Positions 24,682-33,703 of a stretch of DNA of 64,000 nucleotides are shown one piece after another. The stretch's first letter is position 1; the number at the start of each line of letters is the position of its first letter. The notes below the pieces were generated by a model. It saw nothing but the letters and a program-made list of their open reading frames with translations. It had not been told where the DNA came from and ran no database searches. The translations under genes and the position numbers were made by a program. This stretch comes from Fontibacillus phaseoli (lineage in GTDB: Bacteria; Bacillota; Bacilli; Paenibacillales; Paenibacillaceae), in assembly GCF_003337355.1 (NCBI RefSeq), contig NZ_QPJW01000012.1, forward strand, positions 1-64,000, read 5' to 3'.

Positions 24682-26094
24682 ATGACTCTTGAAGAAATAA
24701 ATCAATATTATGCGATTGCTACGAAAGTTTATGAAGCTGTTTTACAAGGCATGTTGGCGTTTTTCTTTTACCGATTTTGTCGGATTTATACGGATGAAAA
24801 ACGGCTTATTGGCTTTATAGCAATCTTATATTTCCTCATTATACTATCGTTGAATACGTTTCAACCTGGCTTGGAAAATTTTTGGGTATGCATGATTGCC
24901 TCAACTGTAGCGTTTTTGCTGATGTGGCCTTTGCTACGATTATCTGTGCAGATAGAAACCTTTATTAGTGTGACCTATTTTGCGATCCGCTGGTTAGGAC
25001 CCTCTATTGTATCAATGCTGTTTTTACCAATAAACCGGTCGTTATTGCGCTTATATGATCAAGTCATCGATTCGTCGTCCGAGTATATCGGATTATATTA
25101 TTTTTATTATAATTTGGGCATGATTGTTGTTATGATGTCGCTTTATTGGCTGGTCATGTGGCTATTTGTACTGGCGTACAAGAAAATCAATAGCTGGTAT
25201 CGTGCTGACTTAAGTACGAAGGAAATTATAATATTATTAATACCGGCATTTTCCGGTATATCCAGTTACGCTCTCTTGAATCAATTCAATAAATTAACAG
25301 AAGCAAATTCAAACCCGCTTTTTATGAATAGGCAGATACTAAGTTATTGGGCTATACATAATTTGATTATATTAGCTGCTATGCTAATCGTACTTGTTCT
25401 TTTTCAAAGATTGGAGATCCAGCGCGAGGATAAAAGGAAACAGTTTATCTTAGAAAACCAAATCAAAAATATTGAACAGCATATTTCAGGGGTAGAAGGG
25501 ACGTATCGGGAATTAAGGTCTTTAAGACATGATTTACGCAATCATATCACCGTCATTGAACGATTATTGGAGCAACAGCAATATACCGAAACAGAGCGTT
25601 ATCTTACGTCTATTCAAAAGGTCTTGGCTCATAAAGAACTGTCCTTTCAAACAGGCAATCCGATTACGGATATCCTTCTGCATGAAAAATCCGAGCAAGC
25701 AAAACAGTTCAATATCACTTTTTCTTCCACTTTCTACTATCCTGCAGGTGATCAAATCAACGCATTTGATATGAGTGTCATCCTTCATAATGCCTTGGAA
25801 AATGCCCTGGAGGCAACGAAAACGTTAGAGAATGGTTGGATTGAGGTGTCTTCCAAGCAGTTTAAAAACAGTTATCTATTAACGATTCGTAATCCATTTG
25901 CCTCCACATTAGAATGGGAAGAACATAAATGGCCCCTTACTACAAAAAAGGATCGGGTGAATCATGGAATAGGTTTAAACAATATTCAGGAAATTGCCAG
26001 AAAATATTATGGAGATCTTGAATTTGAAGTAGATTCGTCGATTTTTCAAATTAATATTTTATTGATCTCACCAGAGTCCGCTAATGTTGAATAG
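24682..26094 (+). CDS. GHKL sensor histidine kinase (AgrC/quorum-sensor type)
   Basis: 470 residues. About six transmembrane helices occupy residues 1-245, followed by a coiled region. The phosphoacceptor box is LRSLRHDLRNH (about residue 284), and the GHKL ATPase domain has NALENALEA and HGIGLNNIQEI. This is the AgrC/ComD class (family 10), whose ligands are often peptides. It is cotranscribed with the LytTR regulator. No obvious AgrB or AgrD lies next to it. The next gene encodes an unrecognised 139-residue protein. Confidence 0.9.
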   Translation: MTLEEINQYYAIATKVYEAVLQGMLAFFFYRFCRIYTDEKRLIGFIAILYFLIILSLNTFQPGLENFWVCMIASTVAFLLMWPLLRLSVQIETFISVTYFAIRWLGPSIVSMLFLPINRSLLRLYDQVIDSSSEYIGLYYFYYNLGMIVVMMSLYWLVMWLFVLAYKKINSWYRADLSTKEIIILLIPAFSGISSYALLNQFNKLTEANSNPLFMNRQILSYWAIHNLIILAAMLIVLVLFQRLEIQREDKRKQFILENQIKNIEQHISGVEGTYRELRSLRHDLRNHITVIERLLEQQQYTETERYLTSIQKVLAHKELSFQTGNPITDILLHEKSEQAKQFNITFSSTFYYPAGDQINAFDMSVILHNALENALEATKTLENGWIEVSSKQFKNSYLLTIRNPFASTLEWEEHKWPLTTKKDRVNHGIGLNNIQEIARKYYGDLEFEVDSSIFQINILLISPESANVE

Positions 26095-26224
26095 CAATAG
26101 TGGGCTCTTTTTTTCATTCATGACAAAAAGAACGTTATTCAAGTCATTTGTATTCAATCCTGAATTGGATATCCGAGAATTTTAGAGAGGGGCAATTTCG
26201 ATTAAAAAAAGTGGGGGTGCTTTC

Positions 26225-26644
26225 ATGTTAGTAAATTCCTTATTACCAAACCAATTATTGAATTATATAAACCAGAGACAGAGTGAAAAAATCGTGGATA
26301 CCATTGCGATGAATAAAAAGATAAATTTATCAAATGAACAAGTTGAAATGTTTAAAGATGTATTAAGCACAGAACTTAAAACTATGTACTCCAAACAACT
26401 TTTATCAAGTTACCTAAATACAACCGGCACCGCCGATAGTTTATCAAATCCTTATTTAAGTTTTGGGCTTATGGGCGGTTCGACAAATAGCTTGCAGCAG
26501 AGTGGATTATTTGGTGGTTTGGGGTTAAATTCACCTACGTCATTATTTAATTTGATACCTGCGTACGTATCCGCAGAAGGGATGTTCAACAGCATTACAC
26601 CGAGGAATATGGCTGTAAATGCATATGCCCGGCAACTCATTTGA
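26225..26644 (+). CDS. unrecognised 139-residue protein
   Basis: I do not recognise this protein. It has a charged helical N-terminal half (about residues 1-65), then a Gly/Ser/Leu/Asn-rich segment (SFGLMGGSTNSLQQSGLFGG) and a C-terminal stretch that could be amphipathic. There is no signal peptide or transmembrane helix. GTGGGGG lies before the ATG at 26225. It sits 130 bp after the AgrC-like kinase gene and is closed by its own terminator. It could be a target or partner of the two-component system, which is inference from position only. Confidence 0.6.
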   Translation: MLVNSLLPNQLLNYINQRQSEKIVDTIAMNKKINLSNEQVEMFKDVLSTELKTMYSKQLLSSYLNTTGTADSLSNPYLSFGLMGGSTNSLQQSGLFGGLGLNSPTSLFNLIPAYVSAEGMFNSITPRNMAVNAYARQLI

Positions 26645-26695
26645 AGTGTTGAAATGGACGGAGTAGCGTAATAAAGCAAATAATTGAAATCTATT

Positions 26696-26728
26696 GGCCT
26701 CACCCTTTGGTTATTAAGGGGTGAGGCC
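26696..26728 (+). terminator. terminator after the 139-residue protein gene
   Basis: GGCCTCACCC / GGGGTGAGGCC stem with a short loop, then TTAGTCATTTTT. It lies between this gene and the convergent quinone-reductase pseudogene. Confidence 0.75.
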
Positions 26729-26764
26729 TTAGTCATTTTTAGAGCGATCAGCAGGATATAGAGG

Positions 26765-27421
26765 TTTTAGGTTCCTGGCATTATCGTTGCAAACTTATAC
26801 AATCAACCTATGTGAAGCACGGCTTTGCCGGACAATTTTCGTTCCATCAGATTACGGGCAACGATGTCATTTTCGGTCCAAGGCGCCTCCACTTCGATCC
26901 GGGGGATTAACCGCTCATTTGTGACCAGCCGGGCCAGCAAACACAGATCATCCGCGACTGAATGACAGTGAGTTCTTCACCTAAAAAGAAGCTGTACAAG
27001 GTTCTTCCTCCGCTGGTCACCAGATTCATCATATCGATTGTTGCGATATTTGAAGAGGAAAATCCTACCGCAATGCAAACTCTTTGAGGCGCTAGCTGCG
27101 GCAGCAACGCCGCCAATGTATTGCCGCCTACTGAATCGATGATCAGATCGTACGGCCCAAATTTACGGGCTGATGAAATTGCGGAATATCCAATGATCAC
27201 TTCGTCGGATCCGGCCTCCCGAACAAGCTCGGCCTTCTCTTCCGTGCTTGCCGTACCTACAACGAATGCGCCGGATTGGGCTGCAAGCTGATGGGTGAAT
27301 AGCCCAACCCCGCCGGTAGAGCCTGTAATGAAAATGCGTTTGCCAAGCAAGCATGCCTTGGCGGAGTGCATAAAGAGCCGTGAGCCCTGCTACGGGGAGG
27401 GTCGCCGCCTCTGTAAAAGTG
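26765..27421 (-). pseudogene. decayed copy of the quinone reductase
   Basis: Closely matches 16909-17573, including about 35 bp beyond the stop codon. It lacks the 5' third of the gene and carries small deletions near 26959 (where the frame shifts after FFLGEELT) and near 27350. The longest open part is 26907-27371. Homology stops abruptly at about 27421 within the GTAAAAGTGAG segment. The 330 bp from there to the next start hold no recognised gene. Confidence 0.88.
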
Positions 27422-27750
27422 AGCTCCAGCCAAGTTTGTAGTGTTTATCCCTCGAATGGAAAGTATCTTTCTAGGCATAAGGAATACGCCCAAGAACGAG
27501 ATGGAGTTCACTCTCAATTCGATGTTTCATTTTCTAGGGTCAGTCTAAAACTTATTTTTAGACACGGTTTGATTTTACATAGAACCTTTCTCCTAATTCC
27601 TCAATGTTTGCAAATCATCGCACAATACTCCCTTATTGAAAATTTTACGAAACTTTAATACTCCCTTTACGATCGATGTATTGTTTGAACCGGACTAAAA
27701 TCTTATCATTCTTTAGGTCATCATTACTTTGTCTAGGAGGGAATTCAGGA

Positions 27751-30700
27751 GTGAAGAGCAGGATTGCGCTTACAAGTCGGGTTCTAGCAGTAATTATGCT
27801 TATCACCTCGTTGTTCTCAACGGGGTATGTTCCGGTTCAGCCGGCAGTGGCGCAGCCCGGTGACATCAATGTGTTCGCCGGCGCGGCTGCTAAGGCCATG
27901 GCTAATGGGGAGATCTCGCAGAGTTTTTCGGCGGCCAATGCAATTGACGGGAAAGCCACTGATAAGAAATGGTCATACGAAGGGGATGCACAGCTACCTG
28001 AACGGAGCAACCCTTATTGGTTAGAAGTTGATGCAGGCAGTGAGGCAACGGTTCACAAGTTCGTGCTGTACCATGCCGGTGCAGCGGGGGAGCCAGAGCA
28101 GTATAACACCCGCGATTTTACGATTGAAGCCAGCTCTGATGAGGTACATTGGAATAATGTGGTTACGGTGACAGACAACACGTACGGCGTGACGGAGCAT
28201 GAACTGAATGTGCCGGTTACGGCCCGCTATTTCAAGCTGAACATTACGAATCCTGGTGAGAGTAAGGATAATGGTTATTATCAGGCAAGCATCTATGAGT
28301 TTGAGGCTTATGGAACGTTCGGGAATACACCGGTAGATGCCATTCCGGTAACTGGTATCTCCCTGGATAAGTCAAGACTGGAGCTTGAGGTCGGGGAATC
28401 GGAATCGCTTCGAGCAACGGTTGTACCGGGCAATGCGGGCGATACAAGCTATTCCTGGTCAACGGCAGATCCTTCTGTCGCAGAGGTGAGTGTCGACGGT
28501 CTGGTTACGGCAATAGCACAGGGGACAACAGAACTTACTGTGACTACAGAAGATGGCGGCCATACCACGTCTGCGCAAGTCATTGTGACAATGCCGAAGG
28601 CCGAGACAGCTTTGGCAGCAGGACAATTGATCGCACATAACAGTGAATGGACTTATCTTGATAACGGGACGGATCAAGGAAAGGCCTGGTTCGCTGTTAA
28701 CTTTGACGACAGCCAATGGAAGTCGGCTCCGGGTTCCTTCGGCTATGCCAGCAGCGGCAAGGCACAGCCAACTACCGTTGTCGATTATGGCTCGGACAGC
28801 AACAATAGATATATTACGACCTATTTCCGCAAGGAATTTCAGATTGCCAATGCAGGCGACATTCAAGAGCTCTCTGCAGCATTAATCCGTGACGATGGCG
28901 TAGTAGTCTATTTGAACGGTCAGGAAGTATACCGCACGAATTTGCCGCAAGGGGCCATCACCTACACAACCCTTGCTCCCGATGCGGTAGGCGATGAGCG
29001 TGAAGAATTGGATTTCGATATGGATCCTTCCCTGTTGGTAGATGGAAAAAACGTCATTGCAGTGGAGGTTCATCAGCAGCGAGGCAGTAGTTCGGATCTT
29101 TATTTCTCCATGGAGTTAAACAGTTCTGATATTGCTCCTCCTGTTACTGCGAAGAATCAAGGGTTATTGGGGAAATATTACACGAACTCGGGTTCGCCGT
29201 TTAATTTTGGCGAACACAAATCGACGATTATTGATCCGCAAATCCATTTCACGAATCTGGACCCGATTCTGCAGACCTGGGTCGGCAAGCAGGACAATGC
29301 CAATATATCGTGGACCGGTCAAATAACAGTGCCGGAGACGAACGACTATACCTTCTACATGAACGGTGACAACGGATTCCGCTTGTGGATTGATAACCAG
29401 CTCGTGATTGATCACTGGGTAAATGATTGGGATGTGGAACAAACCAGTCAGCCGGTGAATTTGCAAAGTGGGGTCAAATACAGCTTCAAAGTGGACTATT
29501 TCGAAGATTTCGGCGGTTCAAACCTGTATTTACGTTGGTCTACTCCAACGATGGTGAAGGAGATTATTCCGGCAACCGCGTTTTATTTGCCCGATGATTA
29601 TACCGGACCCATCGCCGGCACCTTGGCTTCGAACGGTCAAACCGTATCATTGCAGCTAATGGAGGAGATGAATGTACCCCCTTCCGGCTTCAAGAGTCAT
29701 CTTACGGCAAAAGTTGGTGATCGGGAGTTGAAGGTTGAAGAAGCTACGTTGGCAAACGATCCTTCCATGCTTCAACTGAAGCTTGAGAGCACAGTAAAGC
29801 CTAAAGAAATCGTAACTATTGTATATGATGGACAAGCCGGACTGAAGTTCAGCAGCGGAAAAAGTATAGGTGATTTTACCTTTAGTCCGGTCAATCAATC
29901 GGAGGCTGTGGACTACTCGCCAAAGGATATCGTAATGTCTCTGTACGGTGATGCAAAGACGACTCGTTCCTTTGCCTGGTATACCTCCTATGAGGCGCCG
30001 GATAATGCCCCTGGGAATATTCTGGATAGCATTGTCGAGGTAGTTCCTGCAGCTCAAGATTTTAATTCGGCAACGGCGCTCCGTTTTACGGGTGTGCCAG
30101 AAGATACGCTAATCTTAAAGAATTTGAATCTAGGCAGTACGAAAGGTACATATATCAGCCATAAAGCAATAGCTTCCGGGCTTGCTCCGGGAACAGCTTA
30201 TAAATACCGGGTAGGCAGTGATGGGAATTGGAGCTCGAACGGTCACTTTACGACCGAAGGCGAAAACGAGACTGAGTTTGAATTCTTGTATATGACAGAC
30301 TCGCAAGGCGCGAACACCGAGGATTACCGCGTTTGGGCCGGATCACTCAGAAATGCCCTAGACGATTATCCGGACGCGAGATTTCTGGTTATGCCCGGAG
30401 ATTTGGTGGATGCTGGAGCAAACGAAAGCCAATGGAGCGATTATTTCGGACAACCGCAGGATATGTTGATGAATCTGCCGTTGATGGCAACGATCGGTAA
30501 CCATGAGGGGCCGAACAATAATAATTTCTTCTATCACTTCAATTTGCCGGATGATTCGTATACAGATCCCAAGCCAAGAGGAACCGTATATTCTTTTGAC
30601 TATGGTCCTGCTCATATTATGGTGCTGAATACAGGGGACATCCCTTGGGATGACGCGCAGACCAATTCATTCAACAAGCAGATGGAGTGGCTTCGTAAAG

Positions 30701-32019
30701 AAGTGGCTCAAACAGATAAAAAGTGGAAGATTGTTGCTTTCCACAAAGCGATTTATTCCGTAGGCAATCATGCTAACGATACGGATATTAAGGAGCTGCG
30801 GCAGAAGCTATATCCTGTGCTGGATGAACTCGGGATCGATATGGTCCTTCAAGGACACGACCATGTCTTTATGAGATCCTATCAGATGTATAACAATCAG
30901 CCTGTAGCCAATGTGACTACCGATACGAACGGCCGATTGATTAATCCGGACGGAACGCTATATATGATCAACAACTCGCCGGGACGAAAATATTATGGAA
31001 TTAACGCGAGCGCGGACAAGTCTTTTGCTGCCGTTTATCAGCAGCCGTACAAACCGATCTATTCAGGGGTTCAAATTACGGAGGACAGCCTGACAATCCA
31101 TACGTATATTTCCGGAGAAGATGACCCGTTTGACAGCTATGCGATTGTACAAAACAGCGCCAAACCAAATCCGGTAGAGGAGCTGTCGATCGATAAGACG
31201 GAGACGGGAGGGGCGGTATTATCCTGGACACGGCCTGCTGATAACTCTGCGGATGATCCGGTTCGCGGCTTCCGAATTTATGAGACGAGCGGGAGACTTG
31301 GACCGAATTGGAGCGTTTATGTACCTGTTGTAGCTGGACAAACAGACTATCAGGTTGAAATCGGAAAGCTGGACTTTTCTGTAACCTACGAATTTGCAGT
31401 CAGAGCTGTGGACAAGCGAGACAATTCAGAGATCCGGACGGCAGTTCTGCAAGGTGGTGCGCCATCTGCGCCAACCCATCCCGTAGTGGATGATGCTCGC
31501 AACACATTCGGCTGGAAGATGGTACCGGGTTATGCTGAGTTGTCTGACTATGAATACAGCGTAGACGAAGGCAGAACGTGGCGGACGGTGACGTCAAACC
31601 CGCAGCCGGTAGATGATCATGACTATCCTGCCGGTACAGTTCTAGTGCGCGTGAAAGGCAATGCTGCGGCAGGAACAGAAGCAGGCTTGCCGCTGGCTTC
31701 GGATCTTCCATTTACGTTGAACGGGTTCAGAGATACGTTTGCGCTGACCGGAACCGTGAAGAGGGAGGACCAGCTCCAGGTGGATGTGGAGATCGAGCAG
31801 GAGAATTACACGGGCCCTGTCTATGTAGTGTTTGAGCTATTGAACGGGAACGAGCCGATCTTGATCAATGCCATACCGCTGAAAAATGACAAGCTGAATG
31901 TTTCCCAGTATTTTAACGTCAGCGGGAATAAATACAGCGTGAAGGTGTTCGTGTTCGACGAATTTGATAACAACCTTGAAGTACCATTCCAACTGGCAAG
32001 ACCGGTTGTGCTTCAATAA
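27751..32019 (+). CDS. secreted multidomain metallophosphatase (purple acid phosphatase-like)
   Basis: About 1422 residues. GTG 27751 is 10 bases after AGGAGG and gives a signal peptide ending near AVAQPG. Domains in order: F5/8-C (CBM32-like, about 40-188), Ig-like group 2 (200-280), galactose-binding-like module (288-457), PA14 (471-613), PAP-type N-terminal beta domain (725-835), calcineurin-like metallophosphatase (840-1060) with TDSQG, GDLVDAG, GNHEG, FHKAIYS and LQGHDHV, FN3 (1140-1235), and two further beta modules. Substrate probably a phosphorylated surface polymer or glycan. It leads an operon with an SLH protein and a GH92 mannosidase. Confidence 0.88.
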   Translation: MKSRIALTSRVLAVIMLITSLFSTGYVPVQPAVAQPGDINVFAGAAAKAMANGEISQSFSAANAIDGKATDKKWSYEGDAQLPERSNPYWLEVDAGSEATVHKFVLYHAGAAGEPEQYNTRDFTIEASSDEVHWNNVVTVTDNTYGVTEHELNVPVTARYFKLNITNPGESKDNGYYQASIYEFEAYGTFGNTPVDAIPVTGISLDKSRLELEVGESESLRATVVPGNAGDTSYSWSTADPSVAEVSVDGLVTAIAQGTTELTVTTEDGGHTTSAQVIVTMPKAETALAAGQLIAHNSEWTYLDNGTDQGKAWFAVNFDDSQWKSAPGSFGYASSGKAQPTTVVDYGSDSNNRYITTYFRKEFQIANAGDIQELSAALIRDDGVVVYLNGQEVYRTNLPQGAITYTTLAPDAVGDEREELDFDMDPSLLVDGKNVIAVEVHQQRGSSSDLYFSMELNSSDIAPPVTAKNQGLLGKYYTNSGSPFNFGEHKSTIIDPQIHFTNLDPILQTWVGKQDNANISWTGQITVPETNDYTFYMNGDNGFRLWIDNQLVIDHWVNDWDVEQTSQPVNLQSGVKYSFKVDYFEDFGGSNLYLRWSTPTMVKEIIPATAFYLPDDYTGPIAGTLASNGQTVSLQLMEEMNVPPSGFKSHLTAKVGDRELKVEEATLANDPSMLQLKLESTVKPKEIVTIVYDGQAGLKFSSGKSIGDFTFSPVNQSEAVDYSPKDIVMSLYGDAKTTRSFAWYTSYEAPDNAPGNILDSIVEVVPAAQDFNSATALRFTGVPEDTLILKNLNLGSTKGTYISHKAIASGLAPGTAYKYRVGSDGNWSSNGHFTTEGENETEFEFLYMTDSQGANTEDYRVWAGSLRNALDDYPDARFLVMPGDLVDAGANESQWSDYFGQPQDMLMNLPLMATIGNHEGPNNNNFFYHFNLPDDSYTDPKPRGTVYSFDYGPAHIMVLNTGDIPWDDAQTNSFNKQMEWLRKEVAQTDKKWKIVAFHKAIYSVGNHANDTDIKELRQKLYPVLDELGIDMVLQGHDHVFMRSYQMYNNQPVANVTTDTNGRLINPDGTLYMINNSPGRKYYGINASADKSFAAVYQQPYKPIYSGVQITEDSLTIHTYISGEDDPFDSYAIVQNSAKPNPVEELSIDKTETGGAVLSWTRPADNSADDPVRGFRIYETSGRLGPNWSVYVPVVAGQTDYQVEIGKLDFSVTYEFAVRAVDKRDNSEIRTAVLQGGAPSAPTHPVVDDARNTFGWKMVPGYAELSDYEYSVDEGRTWRTVTSNPQPVDDHDYPAGTVLVRVKGNAAAGTEAGLPLASDLPFTLNGFRDTFALTGTVKREDQLQVDVEIEQENYTGPVYVVFELLNGNEPILINAIPLKNDKLNVSQYFNVSGNKYSVKVFVFDEFDNNLEVPFQLARPVVLQ

Positions 32020-32043
32020 CGGGCTGAAGGGGAGGACAATACG

Positions 32044-33675
32044 GTGAGAAAATATATGGCGGCGATTCTGGCATTGGTGATTATGCTTATGCCGGCTTCG
32101 GTCTTTGCTGCATCTTCCTTTACACTGGATCTCAGTGTGGAGGAAGTACAACGCGGCGGTCAACTTACGCTTTCTGGAGAAGTTGCGGATGAATCGGACG
32201 ATGTTGTGGTCAAAATTGTAAGTCCGAATCAAACCATCTTATATATTGATGTGATACCTGCAGCAAATGGCGCTTACTCGCAGACTGTTACAATTCCTCA
32301 GACGGAAGACCTGGCTCCTACCGGACAATATACGGTGATTGCAGGAAACGGTAGCCTGACGGAAAGCGGGACGTTTACAATCCCGGCCAAAGGCTCCGGT
32401 ACGAATCCGGCTCCAACACCAACCCCAACCCCAACTCCAACGGCGCCTACGAATAATAACAGTGGTCCTGTGATTGATTCCGATAAGATTCCGCCTAATG
32501 CAGGACAGGCGAATGGGGCAAAGATCCAGCCTGAGCCGGCTAAGGACGGCCGTTATCTCGCGGGTCGTGATGTAATCGCTGAGGCTGCCCGCCAGGCAAA
32601 TGGCTCCGTGACGATTGAACTTCCCGCTACGGCCTCGGAATCTGGCGCAGCGCTGGAATTCCCGGCGAAATCGTTGACGGAATTAAGTGATCAAGGAACG
32701 GATTTGATCATTGTGTCCGGTAATCGGACGGTGCGTTTTCCAGCCGGGTCATTACCGGGATCTGTCGATTCGTCTGCCCGAATCCATATTGTAGTGCAAG
32801 CGGCTTGGAACAATGAAGCCAAGGCATGGGTAGAGCAATCGTTAAGATCCCAATCGGATTATGCATCCACGGGTGTCGTGCTTTCTGTAGTGATTCAATT
32901 GATTTCCGGCGATAGCATTAAAGAAATTCATCAATTAGATAAACCGGCTGTAGTGACGATAGCTCTGACGAGTGAACAGGCACAGCTTATTTCTGCAGAC
33001 CTGGCCGGCGTGTATTATGCGGACGGCAAATCTGTGGAATATGTGCCGGGCATCTTGAAGAACGGTCAATTTACGTTCTCTGCGGATCACTTTTCCTACT
33101 TTACTATCTTGCAATACAGCAAGACGTTTGTTGATTTGGTTGGCCATTGGGCAGGGGCCTCGGTCAAGTCGCTGGCTGCCAAACAGATTGTGAACGGGGT
33201 GGACAATAATCATTATGCGCCAGGACGCAGCATTACGCGTGCCGAATTTGTTGCCTTGATGATGCGGGCACTTGAGTATTCGGGCAGTCAGGCAACTGTC
33301 CAAGGGGCTACGGGAGTATTCACCGACGTGCCGGCTGACCGCTATTTTACCGAACATGTAATCAATGCATCTGCGCTTGGCATCATCACCGGATATGAAG
33401 GAAAATTCCGGCCAAACGACCAGATTACCCGTGAGGAAGCAGTCGTAGCACTAAATCGTGCGGCAGATTATTTTCATTTGACAGCATCCGGACAAGGACA
33501 GCCTGCTTTTGCAGATGCCGGAAGCATCTCGGTTTGGGCTAAGGAAGCGGTTGAGAGTGCATGGAACTACGGCTTGATTCAAGGCGACGGGAAGAAGTTC
33601 AACCCGGGCCAAGCTGTGACTCGAGCCGAAATAGCTGTTATGGTGGAGCGGCTATTGAAGAGCAGTTCTCTGTAA
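32044..33675 (+). CDS. SLH-domain surface protein
   Basis: 543 residues from GTG 32044, preceded by GGGGAGGAC. A signal peptide ends at SVFAAS. A beta-rich domain (about 25-118) is followed by a Pro-Thr linker of PTPTPT repeats, a middle domain (150-355), and three C-terminal SLH domains (about 360-408, 425-475, 488-540) with the ITRAEF / ITREEA / VTRAEI signatures. SLH triplets bind pyruvylated cell-wall polymer, so the protein should sit on the surface. It may anchor or organise the two enzymes encoded on either side, which is inference. Confidence 0.92.
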   Translation: MRKYMAAILALVIMLMPASVFAASSFTLDLSVEEVQRGGQLTLSGEVADESDDVVVKIVSPNQTILYIDVIPAANGAYSQTVTIPQTEDLAPTGQYTVIAGNGSLTESGTFTIPAKGSGTNPAPTPTPTPTPTAPTNNNSGPVIDSDKIPPNAGQANGAKIQPEPAKDGRYLAGRDVIAEAARQANGSVTIELPATASESGAALEFPAKSLTELSDQGTDLIIVSGNRTVRFPAGSLPGSVDSSARIHIVVQAAWNNEAKAWVEQSLRSQSDYASTGVVLSVVIQLISGDSIKEIHQLDKPAVVTIALTSEQAQLISADLAGVYYADGKSVEYVPGILKNGQFTFSADHFSYFTILQYSKTFVDLVGHWAGASVKSLAAKQIVNGVDNNHYAPGRSITRAEFVALMMRALEYSGSQATVQGATGVFTDVPADRYFTEHVINASALGIITGYEGKFRPNDQITREEAVVALNRAADYFHLTASGQGQPAFADAGSISVWAKEAVESAWNYGLIQGDGKKFNPGQAVTRAEIAVMVERLLKSSSL

Positions 33676-33703
33676 GGAATAAAAAGGAGGAGAACCAAGC
33701 GTA

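Noticed and set aside
32400-32450. CCAACCCC repeats inside the SLH gene
   Set aside because: They encode a Pro-Thr linker between domains, common in secreted proteins.
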